From: Hirsutella rhossiliensis
Taxonomy: Eukaryota > Ascomycota > Sordariomycetes > Hypocreales > Ophiocordycipitaceae
Direction of reading: 5' to 3'
Length of the DNA stretch: 64,000 nt
Assembly: GCF_020360975.1 (NCBI RefSeq)
Contig: NW_025408671.1
Location: 6,372,886 to 6,436,885, forward strand
Of the stretch, positions 43,031-53,399 are shown piece after piece. The first letter of the stretch is position 1, and each line of letters starts with the position of its first letter. The notes beneath the pieces were generated by a model that worked only from the letters and a program-made list of their open reading frames with translations, searched no databases and was not told the DNA's origin. Made by a program: the position numbers and the translations under genes.

Positions 43031-44580
43031 CTATTGGTATCGATGAAGCGTTCCAGGGCTCGGTTTGGTGATGCTTTCGTCATTGCATCTGCTGGGTTGT
43101 CTGCGCCGTTGATCCAACGAATATCTGTTATCTCTCTTCTCGTATGACTGGCGAAGGGCCATGATATCAATCATCAATCGTTTTTCCTTCGTCGTACCGA
43201 GCTTGACTAGGCATTCGTAGAGAGAGTACGAATCCGTACAGACGATGAGAGGGATAGGAGGAAGGTTGAGTCGTTCCGTAATTATCTTCATAGTCATCGC
43301 AAGGGAGATGCCTATGTCGAATCCGTTGGCCATACCGTAGATCTCTGATGCTAGGACGCTACGGGTAACACGTTTGCACTTTGTTGAACTCCAGTGTACG
43401 ATGTTACCACTAATCTCGAACTGTTTTTCTTTGTGGTTTGTCTCGTTAACGAGGGCAATGACGAATCCTAGTTGGGAGGATAAGTCCTTGTTGTTTGCGA
43501 AAGAACCATCGGTGAAAACCATCAGCTTTGCAGTAGCTAGATCAATTGGTTTGTACGTGAGGCCACGTAGTTGGTGATCCATTTGCCATTGCAGTCGCTT
43601 GTTCAAAATTGCGTAATCTTTATCCTCAGGGTCTGTACTTGGGCGGCGACTGAAACATCGAAAGAAGCTTCCGGTTGAGCAATTGAAGCAATGTATGAGG
43701 CTCGCGCTCGTTCCTCAACGTAGCGCTGGTGACGATCAATTGCTTTAGGGTCAATGGTGGTCATTTTTGCTGCTTGTCCCTTCTGTTGAAGTAAAAGGGA
43801 TCCTTTCTTAAGGGGGTTATTATTCAGCAACGTCAGTCTTGCACCATTAAAGTCAACCGTTGTTCCGTATGTGATGTCAGTCTTGGGCTTGGAACGAAAT
43901 TCTGCCTTTTGTAGCTCTTCTTCTTCACGGGTAGAAAAGTTGTTCGTTCCAAGGATGAGGGTGTCATCAGTTTGCATTCCAACAATACCGAGCGTGTCAG
44001 GGCCAGTATTCGAAATCAGTAGGCAGGAGTCATAGGTGGAGGTAGACATATCCAGCTTTTCGAGGTGATGCTGCTGATATGTGCGGAACCAATGGACTCC
44101 GGCTTCTGCGATACCGTACAGGGGCTTAATAACACGAATAATTGTTCCGTTAGGGTATTTGCCTTGTAGTTCCGTGGGCAAATACGTAAGAATGGTCCGG
44201 AAAGCTTGGTCTGGGATTGCGGGTATGCCTGAGTGATATCACGGAGGGAGAGGGTTATGCCGTAGTTTTGAAGAAGTCCGGGCAATAGCGAGGATGAGTC
44301 TCTGGCTAACGCGTTGAATTGTCGGAGATTGCGTCAGGAGGGTGGTCTTCTCAAAGTCGTTATGTCCTTGAATAACAAGTCGAGACTTTTCGTAGGGCTT
44401 AGTGTTGATTCCTTTGACTTCACGAACCATTCGAGAGCGAAAGATTCTATAGTTTCCATGACTCATTTGATCGTATCGTTCAAATTGGAATACACCGCGG
44501 CCAACGAGGTCAGTAATCTCTTTGTTATCGGATTCTTCGAAGGGGTCACCAGGAGAGGTGATTATGCCATCAGACCGTAG
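43031..44580 (-). pseudogene. Copia-A reverse transcriptase and RNase H region
   Basis: Three linked frames (44466-44239, 44285-44016, 44181-43603) carry the reverse transcriptase: YEKSRLVIQGHND, SLRDITQAYPQSQ, IRVIKPLYGIAEAGVHWF and GIVGMQTDDTLILG. The last holds the Asp-Asp pair in the place of the usual YVDD. The frame 43606-43031 is RNase H: MVFTDGSFANNKD, RSVLASEIYGMA, LIVCTDSYSLYE, then a shift by a GA-repeat length change, after which ADNPADAMTKA is read in another frame. All four acidic residues of RNase H are present if the shift is ignored. One more shift lies between QVQT and the NKRLQW start, in a C run. Confidence 0.82.
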
Positions 44581-44731
44581 CTTGAGGGAAAGAGCTTGTG
44601 CATCTTCCTCCTTGGGTCAAGAAGCTCTGGTCTACGGCTTGGGCCATCATGATCAAATCCTTTGGCTTGTTCTTTGATCCTGGTGGGCGTCCTCTTGCGG
44701 GGCGGGGGTTCGGGTCGGGCAGGCAGGTCCG

Positions 44732-46398
44732 TTAGGGTCTTAACGGGGTCTTGAGCCGGTTGTTCATTAAGATCTGAACGAATGCCTGAGGGGTCTGTGT
44801 CGTGTGTAGGGTCGGAAAGAGTGGTATCATCACGCAGATACGGTTGTACAAGGGTCGATCGAAAGACTTGGGGCCGTTGACTGTGTCAATGGTGATGTTA
44901 TGGGTATCAATCGATGCAATCTTGAAGGGTCCTTGCCAACCGTCTTTCTCTCCAAACGCGAACTTCACTTTGCAGCGGGAGGGATAGCACTTCTGTCGTG
45001 CTCGGGCCGTTGCGTGCATGGAGGGCATCCTTAACTCGTCTTTCTGCCGAGAGTTGGCGGAGCATTTTCATCGCTTTCTGCATAGCTTCCGATCTTTTGA
45101 GGGTAGAAGCGGAAGGGCGAGTCTGTAGATACGCGAGGGTATGCGCCGAAAACAAGCAACGTAGGCACAAGACCGTCAGGTCCTGCCGTATCATTGATTG
45201 CTTTAACAGCCATTTGAAGGACTGTTTCGGCGGAAGTGGTGTGGCCAATCTCAGCATGGAGGATGTTAAAGGCGCGTCGGAGGGTGCGTGATAGCGTTCA
45301 ATCTTTCCAATGGACCAATGCGTCTCAACAGGTACTTGAGAGCATTTGATTCCCATAATCTTTGCTTCGTTCCGGAATTCGAGAGAAGCAAAGTTAGTTC
45401 CTGCATCATGACGGAGGGTATCAGGAGGTCCAAGATACGTGTCGATCCAGAGGGTCCGGAGGGTCTCCATGTATCTTTAGCTGACATTGACGGTAAAAAT
45501 CTGGCTCCTTGAAAGCAGTAGCTGAGTCCACAACGTGTAGAACAGGGCGTTGTGGTGTTCCTAGGTGCATCACATCAACGATGATTTCGTAGTTGAACTC
45601 TTGATCATCGTTAAGGGTGAACTTGAAGCGGCGTGGGGCTTGTGAGTGCATTTGACAGTGGTGACAGAACTTAGAGATAGTCTCTAATGTGTCTATCGAG
45701 ACGTCACTGTGCCCGGCTTGCTTCAAGAGGTGATGGAGCCTAGGGACTGCTGGGTGTCCAAAGCGTCGGTGAAGTGTACGAATCTCTGTTTCCGTAAGAA
45801 ACGAGATGGACTCTTCATCTTTCGTAAGGAAGAACCAGGGATGTCCCCATTTGCGTACGACTGGAATGCTTGTAGGGCGATTAGTACAATGATTAGTACA
45901 ATTGATGGTATCTGTGATGTTGTTGAAATAGATACCAAGCCGGTCCATATCAGCAAGGCAGAGCAAAAGGGAGTTGGGGTTTGAAGGACGTGGAACGTGA
46001 TCCTTCCGAGGGTGTGTTAAGGGCGACTGTGCCGAGGAGTGGATGGCGTCGCTGTTGCCGAATTTGATGGAGGCCTGGCCGGATGTGGAGCTGTCGAGAG
46101 CTACAGAAGGGTCTTCTCGTTGTAGGGCGATGTACTGAGAGTATCCTGCTGTGGAAAATGTTGCTGCACCTGTGTCGATCATGATACCTTGGAATCTATC
46201 CCTTGAATAGCGATCTTCAATAATAAATTGCGAGGCTGGAACAACGGTTTGATCCGTCTGATAGACGTCTTCTCCTGTGATCAAATGATTGAATGCCTGT
46301 TGACAGAGCATTTGGCTTGCTTGCCATTGTTCCGGGTGATCGTTGGTGCTATTGTCATGTTCTTCCCATGTATCTTCAGTGTCATCAAAGCTGCTCAT
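44732..46398 (-). pseudogene. Copia-A protease and integrase region
   Basis: The frame 46398-45421 starts in the gag-pol linker and contains the retroviral-type protease motif MIDTGAATFS. It continues to the integrase zinc finger (HRRFGHPAVPRLHHLL then FCHHCQMHSQ) and the core start EIIVDVMHLG. It breaks at TAFKEPDF, where one C is missing against the sister element copia-B, and again at a G run. The frame 45470-44907 continues with DAGTNFASLEFRNEA and the NDTAGPDGLVPTLL-type part. The frame 45028-44732 holds the integrase C-terminal DGWQGPFKI segment. Confidence 0.78.
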
Positions 46399-46451
46399 CT
46401 CATGACCTTCGTAGTCTAGAATATAGCCTCCGATGTCCGTGAGTTGTACAC

Positions 46452-48337
46452 CTATGAAGTGACATTGAGTGATATGTTGGTCCTTGGCCTTTGCCGTTCA
46501 TCCGTAGAGTGTTTAGTTGACCAACAGCCTTCTTGTCCACAAACAAAACACTTCTTCGTCCAGTTTCGGTTACTGTAGCTATGATTGTAGTTACTACGGC
46601 TTTGAGGCCGGTAGTTTCCACGGTTGTAGCTTTGTCTGTATCCGCGGCTGGGTCGTTGACCTGAATATCCGTATCTACCTCGAGAGCGGTTGTTATTGTA
46701 TCGACGGTCGAGGTAGTACTGATGGTGTGGATCGTTATGATCAAATGATCCAGCAAAGTCAAGGGGAAATTGAGAAGTTGTTATGAGGGCAAGATGGGTT
46801 TCAACGGATGCACGAAGATCTGCAAGAAGGTGCTCGACGTTATCGGCGGGTTTGAAAAGAGCGTATTGGAGTTCGGGTACTCCACGGCATGCTTTCATAA
46901 GCGTTGTACGCAGTTGGAGGTCTCCTGCGTACTCCCTGCCAAGGGCTCGTTGGCAGAGCTGAAGCTTATCAAAGAGGATTTGAAGCACTTCGTGGGGGGT
47001 CTTCGAAGCATCTTGGGCACGGATGGAGTTGAAGGTTATTGTTGTCCAGTCAGTATGGTAGTGGACATGGTTGACTTCCGTGTCAAAGTGTTGTTTGAAG
47101 ATATCATACGCTTGTCGGAACGTCGTAGCCCATGTGATCTTATCAAGATAGAATCTTGGGCTCTTCCATCAAGGATCCGGGGAAAGAGTGCGTGAAATTG
47201 TGATGGTTTCACTGGGATATGAGAGCAGTTGCTTAAGAAGAGGCGGAGCTTATCATCAAGGAGATCGTACGGCTCTCCTGTGTAGTTCCGATCTTTGTTC
47301 CAGGTCTTCATAAACTTGCTGGATGTCGCTATCGACGATAGCGTTCGGGATGTTATCCGGGGAGTTTCATGTATTCTCCAAAGGTTGCAGGGCCGGATAA
47401 GTGTTCGGGGATGGAGTTGGTGACGGTTGACGAGATCGGGGTTCTGGAAGCGGTAGGAAGTCGGATGAATAGTAAGAGAGGTCGGAGCAGGTTTATCTTG
47501 GATAGTCGGAGCAGGAGTAGGTGCGTTAGGAGGGCTCGTTAGGGTCTTAATAGGTTGTGGTTCGTTAAGACCTTGATGAGGTGCTGCTAAGGGCGTAACT
47601 GATGGTGAAGGAGGTTGAGACGGATGGGGATTAGTGGAAGCATTTGATCCTAGTAATGCTGTCTGCCTCCTGAAGGCAGCAGTCCTCTCATCAAACACCA
47701 TCTCCGTAAACTCCTGCTCTGGCCAGGTTTGTGGGTTCTCGATAGTTTGTAATATGAGAAATTGTGTTGCGAATTTCCCTTTGTGAACCTGTGTAGATAC
47801 CTCTTTTCCTTAGTAGTTTCCTGAGGGCTCTCTTGTATTCATTCGGGCGCGGTCCCATGTGTCTTCGGTCCATTCTTCAAAATGCTGTTGGAAGTAACCA
47901 AGGAGGTCGTATCCTTGATCACTGCCAGATTGAACGATGAATATGAACTTTGCCACATATGTCGTTACTGCGATCTTGTCCTTTTCGTCGTGTGTGATAT
48001 CGTTGTCCCAAAGGTCGATATTAATTTGTCGGAATGCGGATGCTTGGATGTCTAGTGCCTGCATCTGGTCGCATATTTCTTCGAGCTGGGCTTCTGGGGA
48101 CATAGCTCGGGCGGTCGGGGCTATCGTGATCAAATGAATGAGACGATGTGGGGTTCGTATTGGTCTCTTCGTATACGAGTTGTCGCTAATAGGAGGTCGA
48201 GCGTCGCGTACTAAGTAGGTCGTTCGCGGCCAGACTGAACTGACGGGGATCTTGCTACTTAACGTCAAGGGTCGAACGTTCTTACTAGTTGTTTGCGATG
48301 TGGTCGCCTGTCGATTCCGGTGCTCACGGCTAGGCAA
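46452..48337 (-). pseudogene. Copia-A gag region
   Basis: Overlapping frames 48337-47810, 47873-47691, 47701-47036 and 46988-46452 together give a gag of roughly 600 residues. It has an N-terminal EAQLEEICDQMQALDIQ region, a Pro-rich middle, a KFMKTWNKDRNYTGEPYDLL block and a Tyr/Arg/Asn-rich stretch. A CCHC-like zinc knuckle follows, CFVCGQEGCWSTKH. The zinc knuckle marks the nucleocapsid part. The frames overlap by short stretches, as expected from one-base indels rather than separate genes. Confidence 0.75.
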
Positions 48338-48547
48338 ACTAGCGGGCGATCGTAATCAACAGTTGGAAGGACTCTCGCGCGGCTGGGCAAACCAGCGGGA
48401 GATTCCTTGTTCTTAGCACAAATAACCTTCTTCTGAGCGCTACCAGGGCCACAGTAAAGTGACGCGGACTATAGCACCTTCGAAGGTTGAGGAATTTGTC
48501 TCTTCTACTTAGCTGTCTGTGACGGGCGTGGGCCGGTCACTGATCAG

Positions 48548-48749
48548 TGTGGGTAGGCACCTGCGGCAGCTGCTGCAATGAGACGGTACTAGGGTTAACC
48601 TGTGATGTTGTATTCGTCTTGATTCTCTATCTAAGGAGGCAGAGGCCAGCGTGGAGAAAGGGGGCACGCTGCCCTCAGCCGCACACGTGACCGTACGGGT
48701 CACGTGCCAACCATGGTTGGTCACACCACTAGATAGATACATTCCTACA
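48548..48749 (-). repeat. 5' LTR of copia-A
   Basis: 202 bp, TGTAGGAATG to CCTACCCACA on the minus strand. Followed by CTGATCAGTGACC on the minus strand, the place of the primer-binding site. Confidence 0.93.
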
Positions 48750-48754
48750 TATTC

Positions 48755-51647
48755 TTTAATATCTATAATATTAAAGTTAACTTATTTATCGTAGCCCTAA
48801 ATATTAATATTAAGGTAATTAATCTTTATATTAATAATTCTATTATTATAGTTAAAGGCCTCTCCTTTAATATATATAAGTTTATATAAATCTTTCTTAT
48901 ATCTTTATATAAGTCGGTAACGATTAATAACTTTAAGTAAAACGGAATTACCTATCGCGCTATAATTTAAAAGTATATATATATAATATCCCGCGATTTA
49001 AATATCTAATACTATTTAGTTACTATAACTTACTATTACTATATATAGGGTCCTTAGATCTTATTATATTATACTAGTTTATAGCCCTTTTATAGATAGT
49101 ATACCTTGTTTTTTACTTAGTCTTTATTTATTTTATTTAGGTATTCTTCTTTAATTTATTATTAATATAGTTACTTTATATTTTTATTATATAGTATTAT
49201 ATTAAGGCTTAAAAGACTAATTTCTTATAGCTAATTAAAGATTTCTTATTTTATAACGCTATATTATTTATATTATACTACTTTATAGTTAATTATATAC
49301 TATTCTTTATAATTCTATTTATTTTTATACTAAAAGTTAAGTTTTTATTTAGCGTCTTTTTATTTTTTATATAGTATTTCTATATTAATTCTTCTTTAGT
49401 TAAATATAGCTTATAGCCTTTATATATATTACTAATAGTCTTTTAGTATACCGTTATATTATTTATACTATACTTATACTTTTTAATACTTATAAACTCT
49501 ATAGTTTAGGTATATATATTCGTTATAATCTTCTTTATTATATTTAACTTATTATATAAGTCTTTAAAAGATTAAGGGTTTAAAGACTTTAAAGTAAATA
49601 GTATTATACTATTCTTTTATTTTAGCGTATTTATAGATTTTATATATCTTTAAAAGATATCTTATTAATAAACTATAATTATTATAGTATTTAAGTAGTA
49701 TACTATAATTAGGTTTTAATAATATAACTTAGTCGTTTAGGTAGCGTTAATCGATTTTCTAGTAGTTTAGTTCTATACTTAAGTAAGGTTTTAAAAGTAC
49801 TTATCTTTTAAACTTAACTAAGAAAGCGTTATATTATACCTTTATCTAAAAGTATATTATATAATCTAGGTAAATATATAATATCTATAAAATATACTTA
49901 TAGTACTTATAAGTAAGTAGTATTTATAAGTTATCTTTAAATTCTCCTTATAGTTACTATTCTTATTATAGAGCTATAAAGATATTAATTATAGCGATAG
50001 CTATAGTATAGTCTCTTTTATATAGTACCGGTTAATACTAAATTAATATAGCTTATTAGTTTTCTATAAGAATTTAAGGTATTTATTAAGTTTTAATTTT
50101 AAGTATTTCTTTAAATTCTTTAAAGTATAAAGCGTATTTTCTAATTATAGTATTTTCCCTTAATAGTAAAGGTAGTAGTATAAGTTTATTCTTATCTTTT
50201 ATTTCTTTAAGTATTTCTTATTCTTTAAAGCCTATATCGTTAATACTTTATTATTCCTCCTTAGGTTATTATTTAAGTTTTATAAGTATAAGGGCTATAT
50301 TTATATCTTTTTTATTATATTATTTATAGACTACTTATTATTATTATTAATTTTTATTTTATATATCTTCCTAAAATTAGTTACTATTCTTCTTAATTTA
50401 GTTTTAAGAGACTCCTTTAAGATAAGGGTATTTTAGTTTTATAAATTTAACTTATTTCTTTATTTTAAGATCCCTTTATTATATTATTATAAGGGTTTTA
50501 CTTAGTAGCTTTAAGAACTATTTAGTACTATTCTTATTGCTTAGGTATACTATATATTTATTATTATAGTATATAGTCTAGCTAAGGAGTTTATACTTTA
50601 GTTCCTATCTATTAATAGCGTTTAAGTATTTCTTACCTTTTAAGGCTAATACTTAGTAAGTTTTTTTTATCCTTATAAGGTTATTTATATTTCTTAAAGT
50701 AATATCTAAGTTTCCTTTAGTTAAAATACTTTCCTTTACTTTTTTATATTATACTTAAATCTATTAGTCTAGGATTTATTATATATACCTAGGCTATTTA
50801 TATCTCGCGCTTTTTCTTATAGTTAGCGTATTAGATAACGTTATTTCTATAAAAAGGGTTTTAGTTTCCTCTTCCTTATTTCTTTTCTTAGCGTTATATA
50901 TACTATCTATTATTAATTTATACTACTATAGTAATATAGTCTAAGAGGTTATTAAGTCGATTTTCCTTATAAAGCTCGTCCTTAACTTTTTCTTTAAGCT
51001 TATTATAAAATCGTAATATAAGAGGTTTATCGTCTTAATTAAGCTTTAAGGTAACTTAATAAAACTTTATAGTATAATCTAATACTAAGATCCTTTATTA
51101 AAGTTCTTAAAGTTTTTATTTAGCTTTTTATTCCTTATTAGTTATTTTAAATACCTTTATAATAGCTTCTTTAAATTCTTAGAAACTAATAAAGACTTTA
51201 TTTATTTTATTATCTTATCGCGCTAGTTAGTTATCGAGAAAGTCCCTTATAATAAGTCTAAACTAAGCGATTACTATTCTAGATAAATAATTTCCTATAT
51301 AAAGTACTTTTTTAACTAGGTCTAAGAGTTTAGTAAGGTAAAATTAATAGTAGGCCTTAAGTTAAGTAAGAAAGTCTTAAAGCGTATTATAAGTACTATT
51401 AAATAGTCTTAGGTATTTTAGTTTAACTACTTCTTTAAGGTCTTTAACTTATTTATTACCTCCTTTATTCCTAAGTAACTATACCTTATATTAAAGGGTA
51501 ATAATCTTATATATTATATCCTAAGGTAATATAATAGCTCTAGAGTTAGTTAATCTAGCTTACTATATAAGTATATTAATAGTTATAATATTACTTTAAG
51601 TAACGTAGTATTATACTAAATAAGAGCTTTTAATATATAACGACCGG
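48755..51647 (-). pseudogene. Gypsy gag and N-terminal pol remnant
   Basis: AT-rich RIP-saturated DNA between copia-A and the 5' LTR of the gypsy element. No frame survives. By position it should be gag and protease. I could not recognise a zinc knuckle with confidence. Confidence 0.45.
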
Positions 51648-52101
51648 TATTATTCTTAAGGGATAAACCTATTAAGGGGTTTATATTAGTAGATATAATA
51701 GGGCGTAGTTTAAGTAATAATAAGTATATTACGTTAGTAATAAGTTAAAAGTTATAAACTATAAACTATAACTAAGTAATTAAGTAATTAAAATTAAAGA
51801 TAAGATTATAATAGAGATCGTAATAATTATATTAAAAGCTATCGAGCTATTTATTTAAAGGAGTAAAAGTAAGTAGCTATATATACCTATTAAGACTATT
51901 CTTAGATTATAAGCCTAGCTATAATCCCTAACATTAGATTATATAAAGTATAGTAATCTTATTAGTCTTAAATTACTTAGATCTCTATAATCCCCTTAAT
52001 TATATATCTATTAAATAGTTATACTAACTATTTATCTATTAAACTATATTATATACTTAATATAGTCGACCGTTAGCGGCTTAGTAGCTATAGTTATAAT
52101 A
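51648..52101 (-). repeat. 5' LTR of the gypsy element
   Basis: 454 bp, matching 36004-36457. On the minus strand it starts TATTATAAC (from TGTTATAAC by RIP) and is followed inside by CCGGTCGTTATA, the possible primer-binding site. Confidence 0.75.
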
Positions 52102-52904
52102 TTATAACTATAAGCTCTTAGTTATAAAGACTTAAAGGTTTATACCTTAGGGCTATAGCGATTACCTTAAGTCCTACTATATAGATATTTTACTTATTAC
52201 TAGAGCTAAGGGTAATAAAGTAGCTTACTAGTACCTTATTTATATTATTATAAGAAGTATCTTAAATAACGCCTCTTAACCTAACCTTACCTTTTCTTTA
52301 TAAGCTAGACATTGCGATAGTAATATCCTCTAAGTTATCTAACTTTAATACCTTTACTTAGTCTACTATATATATTACTTATATTCGTTCGTCTTATAGC
52401 GCTAGTATAAACTTATAAATAACTTCTAGGCGCTTAATATTTAGTTTTCTTATTACTAAAGTAAGCTTTTATATTAGTAATATATACCTTTTACTTAGCT
52501 TAAGCCTTAACGATATTATAGGATATATCTTTAAGAGCGTTTATATCCTTATTTAGAATTTTACTACCGCTTAAGTATACCGTTCTTAGAACGATTATAT
52601 ACTAGTCTTAGCCTTAGCTACTACCGTTACTACTATATAAAAGCCTCCTATAATAGCCTAGGCTTTAATTTACTAGGCCCTATTAATTTACACTGCTTCT
52701 TTTACCCTATATATATATAACTATATATTTAAGGCATAGTCTATAGCTAGCGCTACTATTACTATAAATAGTTACCTCGCTATTTATAGTAAGGCTATCT
52801 TTAGTCGTTTTAAGTATATAGCTACGGCTAGACCCTTAGCGGCTACTCTAGTAATATACTCTTTAAAGTAAAGTGCTTTATCTATAATAACTCTTAATAG
52901 CTTT
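52102..52904 (-). pseudogene. Tad-like LINE, middle part of ORF2
   Basis: The minus strand reads LLRVIIDKALYFKEYITRVA, AKGLAVAIYLKRLK, AKTSI-type and RYILLI-type blocks and, near the gypsy end, ALRYKPLSLYNQ-type RNase H residues (stops at Gln and Trp). The known fungal LINE family has VAAKGLAAAMCLKRLK and MDYASNVWMH in this order. The text continues without gap at 36003 on the far side of the gypsy complex. Confidence 0.75.
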
Positions 52905-53383
52905 TATCGCGAAGCGTGGCCTGATTTCGTAGTTCTCGGAGATATCCCTTGGTATAAGGGACCTAGGAAGCTAAAAAACAGGTTTTAAGGAAGGAGCTAA
53001 AAGGAGGTATAGAGAGGAGGGTAGGGGCAAGAGGGGAAGCAGAAGTAGCGATAGCTTCCTATAGAGGTAGCGAGAGATAAGACGGATGTGCCGGCAACGG
53101 CTAGAAAGGAGGAAAAAAAAAACCGGCAAAAAGCTCGGTAGTCGAAAGGATATTAGTAGCTTCTTTAAGTAGGATCTTCTTTGTCAATTAAGATGCTAGA
53201 TAGGTATAAAGAGGGGCGTTAGATAGAGGAAAGAAGGACAATAAAGGCAATACAACAATCACTCCCCTGCCGCAATTGCTGCTCCTATAAGAATTAAATC
53301 TCTCTGCCCTGCCTATCCGACCCCTTACTTTTAATTTTACCTTCGTGCATTTTTATACACTTCTCGCATCTCTCTTCGCGAGA
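52905..53383 (+). repeat. 5' LTR of copia-2
   Basis: The first two bases are TA where the 3' copy has TG. Followed by GTTATAAGCC, as in copia-1. Confidence 0.82.
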
Positions 53384-53399
53384 GTTATAAGCCTAGGAG

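Larger units (their letters stand above)
42577..48749 (-). mobile_element. Copia-A: complete Ty1/copia retrotransposon, young, not RIP-mutated
   Basis: LTRs of 201 bp (42577-42777) and 202 bp (48548-48749) differ only by one C in a CC/CCC run. The TSD TATTC is perfect (42572-42576 and 48750-48754). Ends are TG..CA. The minus strand encodes gag, protease, integrase, reverse transcriptase and RNase H in copia order. Despite the near-identical LTRs the coding part is split into about a dozen frames by one- and two-base indels, mostly in C or G runs. Either the element transposed with help from an intact copy, or the assembly has homopolymer errors. Confidence 0.93.
36004..52101 (-). mobile_element. 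Ty3/gypsy LTR retrotransposon on the minus strand, RIP-destroyed, with four nested insertions
   Basis: Two matching 454-bp LTRs (36004-36457 and 51648-52101) bracket the region. Next to the left one, on the inner side, is a minus-strand purine tract (AAAAGGAGGGGAGA), as expected for the 3' LTR. Inner homology on the minus strand has the gypsy order: gag-like at 49-51.6 kb, reverse transcriptase at 40.6-42.5 kb, RNase H at about 39.9-40.4 kb, integrase at 37.9-39.7 kb. Removing SINE-3, SINE-4, the solo LTR and copia-A leaves about 7.9 kb, a normal gypsy size. The flanks are two halves of one LINE reading frame, proving insertion into the LINE, although no clean target duplication is visible. 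Confidence 0.78.

Noticed and set aside
35999..52106. A target-site duplication for the gypsy element
   Set aside because: ATTAG on the left and TTATA on the right do not match; later mutation or end erosion must be assumed, so none is claimed.
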